This document shows, piece after piece, positions 32,019 through 40,846 of a DNA stretch of 64,000 nucleotides. A model generated the notes under the pieces. That model did not search any database, was not told the origin of the DNA, and saw nothing but the letters and a program-made list of their open reading frames with translations. Every line of letters starts with the position of its first letter. Within the stretch, counting starts at the first letter, position 1. The DNA comes from Neobacillus rhizosphaerae (GTDB taxonomy: Bacteria > Bacillota > Bacilli > Bacillales > Cytobacillaceae). Location: the NCBI RefSeq assembly GCF_937468385.1, contig NZ_CALBWS010000006.1:1-64000 (forward strand), in the 5' to 3' direction. The translations under genes were made by a program, and so were the position numbers.

Positions 32019-32044
32019 CAAAAAAGCCTTGAATTTCTTCAAGA
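32019..32044 (-). terminator. Terminator after the quinone oxidoreductase gene
   Basis: Minus-strand CTTGAA/TTCAAG stem with GAAA loop, followed by GCTTTTTTG, about 60 bases downstream of the gene. Confidence 0.65.
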
Positions 32045-32103
32045 CCCTTGTTAACAACTATAAAACCTTTGATTGCTTCGGACCCCTTTTTCATGAAAAA
32101 AAA

Positions 32104-33078
32104 TTACGGCTCTAAAATCAACTTGCCCTGTGTCTTACGTGATTGCATTAGAGTATGAACATTTGCCGCATCCTTTAATGGAAACACACCACCAATTGTA
32201 AGTTTCAGTTTTCCTGCTTCTAAATAAGTAAGTAAGTTTACTAAACTTGGCTGCAGCAGTTCTGGTTTTCTCATAATTTGCGGCAGGAAAAAACCAATAA
32301 CCGATTGATTTCTGCCCATCAGTGTTGACGGATAAAAACGAGCTTGCTCCCCACTTGCGACACCGAAAATAACAAGTCTGCCAAACGTTGCCAGGCATTT
32401 TAATGTTTTATGAAAAATTTCCCCGCCTGCCATTTCGAGAGCAATATTCACCCCTCTGCCACCTGTTGCCTCAAGAACTTGCTGATCCCAGTTAGGTTCG
32501 GTATAGTTCACGAGTACGTCGGCTCCCATTTCACGAGCCAATGCCAATTTTTCAGCTGAACTTGCAGTAGCAATCACCTTACCCGCACCAAAAAGCTTGG
32601 CAAGCTGCACTGCGATGGTTCCGACTCCACCTGCAGCCGCATGAACGAGGACGCTATCGCCATGTTCCAAACGGCCCATTGTTTTTAATATATGGTAGGC
32701 ACTTAAGCCTTGAAGTGGCAAGGCTGCAGCATGCTGAAAGTCTAATGTCTCAGGTATTGGAATAAGCGAGCGCTCATCAGCAACGGCATATTCCGAGTAA
32801 CCTCCCGATTCAATCAAAGTGACTACCCTCATTCCCGGTCTAACATTTGTTACTTGATCACCCATTTCTACCACTACTCCAGCAATTTCAGCCCCGGGAA
32901 TGAACGGAAGCGGTGTGGTTACGACATAATGACCTTCTCTTCGTGCTGTATCCGCATAATTGACACCAATTGCCTTAATTTCAATTAATACTTCATGTCC
33001 ATTGGGAATCGGTTTTTTCATTTCAATCAAATGTAATACTTCTGGACCACCGTATTCTTTTAATTGTATAGCTTTCAT
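32104..33078 (-). CDS. Quinone oxidoreductase-like NAD(P)H reductase (MDR family)
   Basis: The 324-aa protein has a GroES-like N-terminal half ('GVNYADTARREGHY', 'PFIPGAEIAGVVVEMGD') and a Rossmann half with 'VLVHAAAGGVGTIAVQLAKL'. No structural zinc cysteines are visible, consistent with the zeta-crystallin/quinone reductase type. It reduces quinones or enones with NADPH. It is the last member of a minus-strand group with a phosphatase and a phosphotransferase, probably under the TetR operator at 35112-35131. Confidence 0.88.
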   Translation of the reverse strand: MKAIQLKEYGGPEVLHLIEMKKPIPNGHEVLIEIKAIGVNYADTARREGHYVVTTPLPFIPGAEIAGVVVEMGDQVTNVRPGMRVVTLIESGGYSEYAVADERSLIPIPETLDFQHAAALPLQGLSAYHILKTMGRLEHGDSVLVHAAAGGVGTIAVQLAKLFGAGKVIATASSAEKLALAREMGADVLVNYTEPNWDQQVLEATGGRGVNIALEMAGGEIFHKTLKCLATFGRLVIFGVASGEQARFYPSTLMGRNQSVIGFFLPQIMRKPELLQPSLVNLLTYLEAGKLKLTIGGVFPLKDAANVHTLMQSRKTQGKLILEP

Positions 33079-33204
33079 GACTATCGCCTCCTAAATTCCT
33101 TTAATTGCTGGTTTCCTCCCATTTATTCCCATCTTCCTTCCAGCTAATTATTTGATCATTCAACTATTGCTTTAGAAAAGGAATGATACTCTCTTAAAGC
33201 TGAC

Positions 33205-33948
33205 TTAGACAGAGCAGGTTGTTTCAATTACAACTTTTCCATCCTTTAGAATAGGTACTATCGATGTGATTCCTTTTGAGGCCGCCACCTTAACGTCAGC
33301 ATGGTGATTATGTTTACCTAACAATTTACCAACATAAGAACTTAGCAAAACTTCGTAGGCATCTTCGTGTCCTCGGTAAAAATAAACGGCTGCTTTGGCT
33401 GCATCCGTTAATTCGTATTGGCATAAATTCAATAAACAATCAATTAAATGACCGGCACCATAAAAATCCTCTAAGCTTATTTCACCAGAATTCCCTGAGC
33501 AAATAATAAGAATCGTTTGTTTTTCTCTCATTTTTTGCAGGGAAGCGGCAACGGCAGGATTATTTAACAAAGATGCGACATAGACCTTATTTGCTGAAGA
33601 CGAGTTTCTTAAAGCAACCGTTCCGTTCGTTGTCGATAAAATAAGTGATTTTCCATTGATAGTTTCTCCAATCAATATAGGACTAGGATAGTCAAACCCG
33701 TTGATCGGATAAGCATCCAATTCTCCAGCAAGTATGTACTGCCCTTGCTGAAATTCCTTAACAACCTCCATAGCTTCTCGGCTATGTAATACTGGAATGA
33801 CTTCTTTTGCACCATCCTTTAAAGCTGAAACAATCGTTGTTGTTGCCAGAAGAACATCAAGTACGACTGCGAGTTTTTTTCCATCCGCGATTTTCTCTTC
33901 TTTGATATCTTCTTTCCTCATTAGAAGGTGAATTTTTGTCATTCTCAT
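33205..33948 (-). CDS. 2-phosphosulfolactate phosphatase-like protein (ComB family)
   Basis: The 247-aa protein has the ComB-family core: 'AVVLDVLLATTTIVSAL' at the N-terminus, 'AGELDAYPINGFDYPSP', 'LILSTTNGTVALRNS' and 'LIICSGNSGEISLEDFYGAG'. ComB enzymes dephosphorylate 2-phosphosulfolactate in sulfolactate/coenzyme M synthesis; in Bacillus a homologue serves sulfolactate formation in spores. Here no phosphosulfolactate synthase lies nearby. Instead it follows a kinase-like gene by 9 bases, so the actual substrate may differ. This ComB is unrelated to competence. Confidence 0.8.
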   Translation of the reverse strand: MRMTKIHLLMRKEDIKEEKIADGKKLAVVLDVLLATTTIVSALKDGAKEVIPVLHSREAMEVVKEFQQGQYILAGELDAYPINGFDYPSPILIGETINGKSLILSTTNGTVALRNSSSANKVYVASLLNNPAVAASLQKMREKQTILIICSGNSGEISLEDFYGAGHLIDCLLNLCQYELTDAAKAAVYFYRGHEDAYEVLLSSYVGKLLGKHNHHADVKVAASKGITSIVPILKDGKVVIETTCSV

Positions 33949-33957
33949 CCAGCTCCC

Positions 33958-35034
33958 TTATAGCTTTTCATCAGCAACATTTGCTGCATGCAGAATTAGA
34001 TTTTTAACAAAATAATTAAAATTGGCAAAACGAGCATCATGTGTTTGCCCTTTTTTATAGCGATAATAGATTTGTTGGCCAATCACGGCGAGCTTAAAGT
34101 AAGCAAACGTTAAATAAAAATTGAAATTTGCGATATCTCGGCCGCTCTTTTTCGAATATAGTTCGATAAATTGTCTTCTCGTTAAAAATCCTTTATGAAC
34201 AGCTGTCACTGGCGCCTTGCCTAATCCCATTTTCAAAAGGTCAGAATCATCTGGCTGATTCCAATAACTCATTGCTACTCCAAGATCAGCAAGCGGGTCT
34301 CCTACGGTGGTCATTTCCCAATCGAATAAACCTACCATTTCCGTTAAATTATCGTTAAACATCGCATTATTAAACTTAAAGTCGTAATGAATGATGGCTG
34401 CATCGTGGTTTTTGGGGATATGGTCTATCAGCCATTTTTCCAAGGAATCGACGACAGCAATTTCATCGGTTTTCGCCCGTTCATACCGGCCAACCCAACC
34501 ATGGACCTGTCGTTCCATAAAGCCCTCTGGCTTGCTTATTTCAGCCAACTCAGTCTGTTTGTAATCGATGTCATGTAATTCCACAAGCTTATCAACCATT
34601 ATTTCCGAGAGGTCCCGGCAAAGGTCTTTAGTTACTGAAATCCCTTCTGGGAAGGACGTATCGACGACAATTCCATTCTTTCTTTCCATAAGGAAAAACG
34701 GGCTGCCAACAATGTCAAGATTGTTTGAAAAAAGGTAAGGCTTTGGGGCGGCAGGAAAAATAGGGTGCAGTTCTGATAGGATTTTAAATTCACGCTTCAT
34801 ATCATGGGCCTTTGGTGCGACAGGTCCTAGCGGCGGTCGCCGTAACACTGCCTCCCAATCTCCCATCTTCAATTGGTAGGTTAAATTCGAATGACCAGCA
34901 GAAAATTGCAAGATTTCAAGAGGACCTGCTGGTAATGATACGATGTTCTCATGCAAAAATTTTTCTAAAATCGATAAATTCAATTCTTCTCCTATTCGGA
35001 CAGGAATCGTATCTTTACTCATTTGATGAGGCAT
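33958..35034 (-). CDS. Phosphotransferase family protein (APH/ACAD10-11 kinase-like)
   Basis: The 358-aa protein has the aminoglycoside-phosphotransferase fold: 'FSAGHSNLTYQLKMGDWEAV' (nucleotide loop), 'VLRRPPLGPVAP', catalytic 'AIIHYDFKFNNAMF' (H-x-D-x-x-x-x-N) and 'GLFDWEMTTVGDPLADLG' (D-W-E/D metal motif). This subgroup, often fused or adjacent to acyl-CoA dehydrogenases, phosphorylates hydroxyacyl substrates. First gene after the operator at 35112-35131; the phosphatase and quinone reductase follow. Antibiotic resistance is not implied. Confidence 0.85.
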   Translation of the reverse strand: MPHQMSKDTIPVRIGEELNLSILEKFLHENIVSLPAGPLEILQFSAGHSNLTYQLKMGDWEAVLRRPPLGPVAPKAHDMKREFKILSELHPIFPAAPKPYLFSNNLDIVGSPFFLMERKNGIVVDTSFPEGISVTKDLCRDLSEIMVDKLVELHDIDYKQTELAEISKPEGFMERQVHGWVGRYERAKTDEIAVVDSLEKWLIDHIPKNHDAAIIHYDFKFNNAMFNDNLTEMVGLFDWEMTTVGDPLADLGVAMSYWNQPDDSDLLKMGLGKAPVTAVHKGFLTRRQFIELYSKKSGRDIANFNFYLTFAYFKLAVIGQQIYYRYKKGQTHDARFANFNYFVKNLILHAANVADEKL

Positions 35035-35111
35035 ATTAATCCTCCTTTTAATATTGAAAATTCAGATTTATGATGTTGTAGTTTAAATACTCAGAAATTG
35101 AATAATAGCTC

Positions 35112-35131
35112 AATACTAACCGGTTGGTATT
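35112..35131. promoter_or_regulatory. TetR-type operator 1
   Basis: AATACTAACCGGTTGGTATT is a 20-bp near-perfect palindrome (one asymmetric pair), 78 bp upstream of the phosphotransferase start and next to the TetR gene end. A very similar site lies at 36757-36776. Confidence 0.7.
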
Positions 35132-35145
35132 TTCGTTTTTTTAAA

Positions 35146-35180
35146 AGAGAGGGGATTTAATCATAAATAGCCCTCTCTCA
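35146..35180 (-). terminator. Terminator of the TetR gene
   Basis: Minus-strand GAGAGGG/CCCCTCTC stem followed by TTTT just past the TetR stop. Confidence 0.55.
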
Positions 35181-35188
35181 CTTTTTCT

Positions 35189-35755
35189 TCACTTTACTTG
35201 AATTCCCTTTAAAATCATTTCGACAAAAATCTCAGCTACCTCCATATCAGAGCAGCTCCCACTTGGATTAAACCACTTGTAACTCCAATTGGTTATCCCC
35301 AGGATTCCAAATGTAATGATCGGGGCATTTAAATCCGGTCGAAATTCACCTTTTTCCATTCCAGCTTTGATTAATCCTTCAATGTTTAGCCTAAACTGGT
35401 CACGCTTTGGGTCAATTATGGCAAGGCGTTCTGGACTTAAATTTTTCAATTCTCTAAAAAATATTTTCGCTGCAGACCCTCGTTGTTTAATATCTGAGAG
35501 CAGCATATAAACTATCTCAAATAACTTTTCTTTACAGGTTTTCATTGCGTCATTAAATATCCGATTTTGTTGAAGCAGCAATTCATCAATATAACCAAGA
35601 TGGATATCCATTAATAATTCTTCTTTACTCGAGAAGTAGTAGTAAAATGTACCCTTTGTCACACTAAGGGAATCAACAATATCTTGAATTGATGTTTCAC
35701 TAAATCCTTTTTTTTCAAATAAGCGGATGCTTTGTTCCGTTATTTTTTCTTTCAC
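35189..35755 (-). CDS. TetR/AcrR family repressor
   Basis: The 188-aa regulator has the N-terminal HTH 'FSETSIQDIVDSLSVTKGTF', 'YYYFSSKEELL' and a helical ligand-binding C-terminal domain of usual length. Two near-identical palindromes with the TAACC-G/A-GTTGGTA core lie before the phosphotransferase operon (35112) and the SDR gene (36757), so it probably represses both. The inducer may be an acyl or acyl-CoA compound, judging by gene company; this is inference. Confidence 0.88.
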   Translation of the reverse strand: MKEKITEQSIRLFEKKGFSETSIQDIVDSLSVTKGTFYYYFSSKEELLMDIHLGYIDELLLQQNRIFNDAMKTCKEKLFEIVYMLLSDIKQRGSAAKIFFRELKNLSPERLAIIDPKRDQFRLNIEGLIKAGMEKGEFRPDLNAPIITFGILGITNWSYKWFNPSGSCSDMEVAEIFVEMILKGIQVK

Positions 35756-35866
35756 CGTTATGTCCTCACAATCTGTAAAAAGTCTATTAAAAATTATATA
35801 ATATTCTATTTCTCTCCTTTATACACATTCCATTGAAACTTTAAGAAATTCCCCATTGACTAATCG

Positions 35867-36619
35867 TTAAAAAGTCAGACCTCCTCCATCAACTGAAAGA
35901 GTTGCGCCGGTAATAAATGAGGCTTCATCCGATGCTAAAAATAGAACTGCATTGGCAACTTCATTAGGAGTACCAATTCTGCCCAGAGCATTGGCTCGTG
36001 AAATAATCGGCCACTTTCGCTCATTCTGCTTCCATAAATCAATAATTTTTGTATCTATGACTCCTGGAGCGATGGCATTGACCCGGATATTGTATTTTCC
36101 GTACTCAAGGGCCGCGTTTTGAGTCAGCACAACCACTCCCGCCTTTGAAGCATTGTAGGCAGACACATATTTTTGCCCTTTAAGTCCGAGCAAACTTGAA
36201 GTATTAATAATCGCACCGCCGCCTGCTTTCACTAGCTCAGGAATAGAATATTTGATTCCAAGAAATACACCCTTTAAATTAATATCTATTACCCGGTCCC
36301 ATTCCTCTTCTGCCAAATCAACACTTCTAACCTCTGAATTACTTATCCCCGCATTGTTGAACATGATATTTAAGGTCCCAAATGTATTGGTGGTAACATG
36401 GATTAAATTTTTCATTTGTCCTGATTCAGAAACATCTGTTTTAACAAAAATAGCCCTGCCTCCGAGAACTTCTATTAAACTTAGCGTTTCCTCTCCTGCA
36501 TTGGAGTCAACGTCAGCAACTACGACACTCGCGCCTTCTTCTGCAAATCGAATTGCGGTCGCGCGTCCAATCCCGCTCCCTCCGCCAGTAACGATTGCTG
36601 TCTTTCCAACTAATCTCAT
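35867..36619 (-). CDS. Short-chain dehydrogenase/reductase (SDR)
   Basis: The 250-aa classical SDR has cofactor loop 'TGGGSGIGRATA' (12-23), NNAG ('FNNAGIS'), active-site Ser in 'IINTSSLLGL', and Y-x-x-x-K in 'YNASKAG'. An acidic residue follows strand 2 ('VVADVDS'), which favours NAD. The substrate is unknown. It stands between the TetR gene and an operator of the same type, so it probably belongs to that regulon. Confidence 0.9.
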   Translation of the reverse strand: MRLVGKTAIVTGGGSGIGRATAIRFAEEGASVVVADVDSNAGEETLSLIEVLGGRAIFVKTDVSESGQMKNLIHVTTNTFGTLNIMFNNAGISNSEVRSVDLAEEEWDRVIDINLKGVFLGIKYSIPELVKAGGGAIINTSSLLGLKGQKYVSAYNASKAGVVVLTQNAALEYGKYNIRVNAIAPGVIDTKIIDLWKQNERKWPIISRANALGRIGTPNEVANAVLFLASDEASFITGATLSVDGGGLTF

Positions 36620-36756
36620 AATCTATCCCACCCTTACCATCTCGCTCTTCAATCCTGGACTAACTCCCTGACTTACTTAATGTTATCCAAAGAAGTCAGT
36701 TCTGAACACGCTTACAATATATGCGCCATTGGAGGCAGCTTCATACACTCCCTTCT

Positions 36757-36776
36757 CATACTAACCAGTTGGTATG
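36757..36776. promoter_or_regulatory. TetR-type operator 2
   Basis: CATACTAACCAGTTGGTATG, matching operator 1 at 16 of 20 positions, lies 138 bp upstream of the SDR start in its presumed promoter. Confidence 0.65.
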
Positions 36777-36916
36777 TTATAGATAAATTATACATTCTAA
36801 ATTTAAATATTCAAACTTTTTTCTAAATATTCTAATAAAGATCAACATGTTTTTTTTTATGTAAAAAATAAAACAGGCCAAGAAACGAATGGTTCTCTCT
36901 CGACCTTGTCGACCTA

Positions 36917-37111
36917 TTAATATCTCCGATTCGATTTCTTTTGTTTATTCATTACTTCATATGACTTTTCGATGATATCCGTTAAGACATCACCTTTATA
37001 GATCCTACCAAGCTTTATCCCTTGTTGATAATACTCGACAATTTCATCCAGTTTCGCCGAGGTTTCCTTGGTAATTCTGACATTTAATTGAATTCTTTCG
37101 GTTTCAGTCAT
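36917..37111 (-). CDS. Small ribbon-helix-helix-like protein
   Basis: The 64-aa protein has a beta strand 'RIQLNVRITKETSAKLDEIV' followed by two helices ('GDVLTDIIEKSYEVM') and a basic tail, the pattern of MetJ/Arc-type DNA-binding proteins. It could be an autoregulator or antitoxin-like protein, but no toxin partner lies beside it. Assigned by pattern only. Confidence 0.6.
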   Translation of the reverse strand: MTETERIQLNVRITKETSAKLDEIVEYYQQGIKLGRIYKGDVLTDIIEKSYEVMNKQKKSNRRY

Positions 37112-37202
37112 GGAGATACTCCTATTCTTCTATTAGCTAATTGCTAGCAGATATCTATTTACTGCTAATATACTATAATTCTTCAAGTTTTTCATTACAT
37201 TC

Positions 37203-37231
37203 AAAAAAAAGAGCTGTCATATTGACAGCCC
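37203..37231 (-). terminator. Terminator of the hydrolase operon
   Basis: Minus-strand CTGTCA/TGACAG stem with a short ATA loop, followed by CTCTTTTTTTT. Confidence 0.75.
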
Positions 37232-37244
37232 AGTCCTAATTAAA

Positions 37245-38213
37245 CTAAATAATATCCGATTGGTGCGAAGCATTGATTATAAAATGATTTTGCAGCCAAG
37301 CCTCAAGGGATTTAATAAGTTCAGGATGTAACGGCAGATTTCCTTCCGCTTTGATATCTTTTTTAGCCGTAAACATGGTTGACGTTTTCGTAATATACTT
37401 ACAGGAATGCCCCATGTTATCCACAATATGATATTGTGCATCCCCTTTTACATAATGCGATAAATCTTTTAGCACTTCAGCATTTGCCTGAATATCTCTC
37501 TCCCCAGTAATCGCCAGGACAGGGCAAGTAACTTTCACCAAATCTTCTCTCACATTATAAGTAAAATGCTCGCGCATCCACTTGGCATTTGTTTTAACAA
37601 AACTTACTTTCATTACATCGCTTGTCGAGTTAAGAACCTTATCTAAATATTTTTGTGCCTGTTTTTCAACTTTGTTTTGTAATCCCATTAAGCGAAGTAA
37701 AAATCCTTGAAATCCTTTTGCATTGATGATGTCATGGGTAGCAATGTCCCTTTGTCTTTTTAACGCTTCGCTCAATGTCTCTACAGCACCTGCTAGTAAA
37801 ATCAAGCCACCTAGCTCTTCACGAGAGGCAACTGCCGTACCAAGCATACTTCCTTCACTATGTCCCAGAACTACGACTTTGTTAGCGTCCACTTCGGGGA
37901 GATCTTTTAAGAACCGTACTGCTGCTCTAGCATCCTCTACTAAGTCCCACAACCCGGTTGTTAAATAATCACCTTCACTTTCGGCAACACCTCGTTTATC
38001 GTAGCGCAGGTTAATAAAACCAATGGAAGTTAAAAAATCGGCTAATTGTCGATAGAGCTTTAAATCCACCTTCTTATTCACTTTTCCATTACGATCTAAT
38101 TTGCCGGTTCCCGGAATGATTAATACGGCTGGGTTCTTTTCGACGCTAGTTTCAGGGATACTTAATGTCCCCTTTAATGCTACTTTACTTTGTATCGTAA
38201 CGTCTTTCTCCAT
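37245..38213 (-). CDS. Alpha/beta hydrolase (S9/acyl-hydrolase type)
   Basis: The 322-aa protein begins 'DVTIQSKVALKGTLSIPE', with oxyanion region 'LIIPGTGKLDRNG', nucleophile elbow G-H-S-E-G ('VVLGHSEGSMLG'), acid in 'LAITGERDIQ' and His in 'NMGHSCKY'. No signal peptide. It is a cytosolic esterase or peptidase-like enzyme of unknown substrate. It follows the winged-helix regulator by 14 bases, so the two are one operon. Confidence 0.85.
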   Translation of the reverse strand: MEKDVTIQSKVALKGTLSIPETSVEKNPAVLIIPGTGKLDRNGKVNKKVDLKLYRQLADFLTSIGFINLRYDKRGVAESEGDYLTTGLWDLVEDARAAVRFLKDLPEVDANKVVVLGHSEGSMLGTAVASREELGGLILLAGAVETLSEALKRQRDIATHDIINAKGFQGFLLRLMGLQNKVEKQAQKYLDKVLNSTSDVMKVSFVKTNAKWMREHFTYNVREDLVKVTCPVLAITGERDIQANAEVLKDLSHYVKGDAQYHIVDNMGHSCKYITKTSTMFTAKKDIKAEGNLPLHPELIKSLEAWLQNHFIINASHQSDII

Positions 38214-38227
38214 ATGATCAAGGCCCC

Positions 38228-38773
38228 CTATTGTTCTTTCGATTGTTCTGGAATGATAATCGTTGCAAGCGTTCTTCTTCTTCTGTCCCTTTGTGGCTTG
38301 TTCAGGGTAACCTTCGTATAAACCGCGGTCAAATCCTTAATAAACTCAGCGAATTCCTCATCACTTAAGTATAGGGACGCCTGCCGGAAGGATACCCCGT
38401 CTCTTCTTAAATCAATTATTTCTTGGTTTAGATACCTATCATATTCACCCATTAAATTGGCCATGAATTTAATAAACAAACCCATATGTTCATCCTTAGA
38501 GAGTTTATTTATTTCTTCAGGACCAATTAAATCTTTGTTTGGATTATGAATAGAATACACTTTTTCGATCGTGCCCCGATTTGGTATTTCGTCCACGATA
38601 TGAATGACTTCTGCCTCTACAAGTTTTTTTATGTGCCGGTACAAGGACGCCTGAGGGATATCTGCGAGCAATTCTTTTAATTGCTGGGCTGTTAGTTGTT
38701 GATTAATTAAGTATTGTATAATTCTCATCCGCACTGGGTGCAAAATAACCTCAACCGTAGTTTCATTCATCAT
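38228..38773 (-). CDS. Winged-helix (ArsR-like) transcriptional regulator
   Basis: ATG 38773 follows AAGGAG by 9 bases; 181 aa. The HTH is 'LLADIPQASLYRHIKKLVEA' with the wing 'IPNRGTIEKVYSIH', and a helical C-terminal domain follows. First gene of an operon with the hydrolase. A 32-bp perfect palindrome at 38791-38822, just upstream of its ribosome site, is the likely autoregulatory operator. Confidence 0.82.
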   Translation of the reverse strand: MMNETTVEVILHPVRMRIIQYLINQQLTAQQLKELLADIPQASLYRHIKKLVEAEVIHIVDEIPNRGTIEKVYSIHNPNKDLIGPEEINKLSKDEHMGLFIKFMANLMGEYDRYLNQEIIDLRRDGVSFRQASLYLSDEEFAEFIKDLTAVYTKVTLNKPQRDRRRRTLATIIIPEQSKEQ

Positions 38774-38790
38774 CAAAAATAGCTCCTTAA

Positions 38791-38822
38791 TTTTATTATC
38801 ATTATTAATAATGATAATAAAA
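38791..38822. promoter_or_regulatory. 32-bp perfect palindrome, likely operator
   Basis: The half-site TTTTATTATCATTATT is followed by its exact complement, with no spacer. It overlaps the expected leader/promoter of the regulator at 38228-38773 and has no T-run of terminator type on the minus strand, so protein binding is the better explanation. Confidence 0.65.
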
Positions 38823-38939
38823 TGGTTTTTATTTTTTGTAAAGCGTTAGTTGGAAAATTTTTAAAATATTTCTTACACCTTTTGGATTACATAAAATGGC
38901 AAAATACTACCAATATTATAATGAGGAGGCTTGCAGATT

Positions 38940-39818
38940 ATGATTTTAGCTTTGATATTGGGTGTTTTTCTGGGGATTCAACAAGTTAATTCTCCAGATA
39001 GTTTAACCATAAAAAAAGATGGCAGCTATGTGTCAAGCATCCATCGATTAGATTTTTCCTTTCCTTATACGGATTTACCAATCATTGATTCCAATCGATA
39101 CAATCAATTTTTGGACAATTTAGACAAACAGTTTTCTGTAGAACCTGAAAATGCCCGTTTAAACCAAAATGGAAGTATTATCTCCGAGCGTGTAGGTTAT
39201 CGCATCCATCGCGATTCCTTTACGGAAAAATTCTTAGTTTATTTTTTTTCACAAAAACAGTCCAGTATAGAATTACCCATGCTCAGAGTCCCGCCAAAAG
39301 TGGATAGTGAATTACTTGAGGAGATCCGTTACAAGCGGATTGGCCGCTATGTTACTTCTTATAATTCACATAATAAAAACCGTTCCACCAATATACAGTT
39401 AGCAGCAAACGCAATCAATAATTATGTTGTTTTTCCTGGGGAGACGTTTTCATTCAATAAAGTTGTGGGTAAACGCACAAAAACACGGGGTTACCTGCGA
39501 GCTAAAGTTATCGTAAGAGGAGAGTTTGCCGAAGATATTGGTGGTGGAATCTGCCAAGTATCCTCAACACTCTTTAATGCTGTGGATAATGCTGGACTCG
39601 AGGTAACGGAGCGCTTTTCACACAGTAGAGCGGTTCCTTATATTCCACCAGGACGTGATGCCACAGTTAGTTGGTATGGACCAGATTTTGCATTTAAGAA
39701 TAAGTATAATCAACCTGTGTTAATTCAAGCGAAAACACTGGGTCATTTGTTAATCATAAAACTCTATTCTTCAGATAGTATCCAATATATACCACGTAAA
39801 GTTCCTGGTGCAACTTAA
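38940..39818 (+). CDS. VanW family protein, exported
   Basis: ATG 38940 lies 10 bases after GAGGAGG; 292 aa. A short hydrophobic N-terminus (MILALILGVFLGIQQV) suggests a membrane anchor or signal. The VanW domain occupies the C-terminal half: 'AINNYVVFPGETFSFNKVVG', 'KTRGYLRAKVI', 'DIGGGICQVSSTLFNAV' and 'HSRAVPYIPPGRDATVSW'. VanW proteins are of unknown function despite the glycopeptide-resistance name and are common in spore formers. Monocistronic. Confidence 0.88.
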   Translation: MILALILGVFLGIQQVNSPDSLTIKKDGSYVSSIHRLDFSFPYTDLPIIDSNRYNQFLDNLDKQFSVEPENARLNQNGSIISERVGYRIHRDSFTEKFLVYFFSQKQSSIELPMLRVPPKVDSELLEEIRYKRIGRYVTSYNSHNKNRSTNIQLAANAINNYVVFPGETFSFNKVVGKRTKTRGYLRAKVIVRGEFAEDIGGGICQVSSTLFNAVDNAGLEVTERFSHSRAVPYIPPGRDATVSWYGPDFAFKNKYNQPVLIQAKTLGHLLIIKLYSSDSIQYIPRKVPGAT

Positions 39819-39827
39819 CTTATTAAA

Positions 39828-39853
39828 AAAGTCCGCACAAAGGCGGACTTTTT
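39828..39853 (+). terminator. Terminator of the vanW gene
   Basis: GTCCGC/GCGGAC stem with ACAAAG loop and TTTTT. Confidence 0.8.
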
Positions 39854-39874
39854 AGTCTATCGAAAGGCATCTTT

Positions 39875-40150
39875 TTATTTAATTTTATTATTATTTAAAG
39901 CACTTTCTAATAGCTCTTCTGAAAACTCTGTTAAGGCAGTGTCATCCATCCTGTTAAAGTTCATCTTAGGGGAAAAATTTTTTACAACATTTTGAAAAGG
40001 AAGTGTGAAGTCTTTACGCTTCCCTCTTGTTACCCCAAAAACAGTAGCCGCACTTATTCCAAGGCCTAAGAGGGATGCCCACATTGCTCTATTACTCTTA
40101 CGTTTAGGCTTAAACACCTTGAAAAACGACTGCTTTCTATTGCTCCTCAT
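39875..40150 (-). CDS. Small membrane protein, 91 aa
   Basis: ATG 40150 follows AAGGAG by 8 bases; the longer frame from 40198 lacks such a site. A basic N-terminus (RSNRKQSFFKVFKPKRKSNR) precedes one glycine-rich membrane segment ('WASLLGLGISAATVFGV'), then a polar C-terminus. Small, basic, single-pass proteins of this kind are frequent in Bacillus. Function unknown. It is convergent with vanW. Confidence 0.6.
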   Translation of the reverse strand: MRSNRKQSFFKVFKPKRKSNRAMWASLLGLGISAATVFGVTRGKRKDFTLPFQNVVKNFSPKMNFNRMDDTALTEFSEELLESALNNNKIK

Positions 40151-40255
40151 CGACAGCACTCCTTCTAAGTTTATGGAAAGCGAAAAATCCCTTTCCATTT
40201 GTTTAATTTGTTCATTTCCATTGAAAATTATTATGAGGAACCTGTAGCTGCTTTG

Positions 40256-40828
40256 TTATTTACTAGCAGGATTTTGCCAATAAATATCATAAAGTTTTCT
40301 CTTTGATAAAAATAAATAAGTAAGTTGATTTTTATGAAAATTTTTGAAGGAAGAACTGGAAAGCAGGAATATAGGCAGTTGACCAATTTTTTTAAAATAG
40401 ATATATAATCGGTTTGAAGGTGGATAGCATTCGAACCCTAACGACCTAACTCCTTTATTAATAGTTGTAATTCCAATTACCCCCTTAATTTTTACCTCTT
40501 GAGGATGTCCTTTTAAATAGACGGCCAGCAATGGCATCGAACCTAGAACCAACTTATAAATCAGTCTTGCACGAATTAGATCATTCTTAATTTTTAGATG
40601 TTCATTTATTAACCTGACATTGTGGAGGTGAATTTTTAATAAAAAGTCATTTCTGTTAATGCATGTGCCATCAGAGAGAGTAAAATTATCCCCTTTATAT
40701 TTAGTAATCCGAACACGAAATATCGATTGTCCTTTACTTCCATTGTTAATGTAATGCAAACGAGAACATAAAAAAAATAAGGGATCGACTACCTTCCAAA
40801 TCCATAGAATTGTATGACGTAAAATCAA
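40256..40828 (-). CDS. YkoP-like family protein
   Basis: The 190-aa protein resembles Bacillus YkoP: N-terminal 'WKVVDPLFFLCSRLHYINNG', 'FRVRITKYKGDNFTLSDGTC', 'NDFLLKIHLHNVRLINEHL', and C-terminal 'RLYIYFKKIGQLPIFLLS'. It is basic and possibly membrane-associated. In B. subtilis ykoP lies among glycosyltransferase-like genes; here it is alone. The biochemical role is unknown. Confidence 0.6.
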   Translation of the reverse strand: MILRHTILWIWKVVDPLFFLCSRLHYINNGSKGQSIFRVRITKYKGDNFTLSDGTCINRNDFLLKIHLHNVRLINEHLKIKNDLIRARLIYKLVLGSMPLLAVYLKGHPQEVKIKGVIGITTINKGVRSLGFECYPPSNRLYIYFKKIGQLPIFLLSSSSFKNFHKNQLTYLFLSKRKLYDIYWQNPASK

Positions 40829-40846
40829 GGATCCACCGCCTTAACT

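Noticed and set aside
33205..33948. ComB as a competence protein
   Set aside because: The protein is of the phosphosulfolactate phosphatase ComB family, unrelated to DNA uptake.
33958..35034. Aminoglycoside resistance gene
   Set aside because: The APH fold is shared, but the motif set and context fit the ACAD10/11-type kinase group, not drug kinases.
38940..39818. Vancomycin resistance determinant
   Set aside because: VanW proteins are widespread in susceptible Bacilli. No vanA/B ligase or vanX gene is present.
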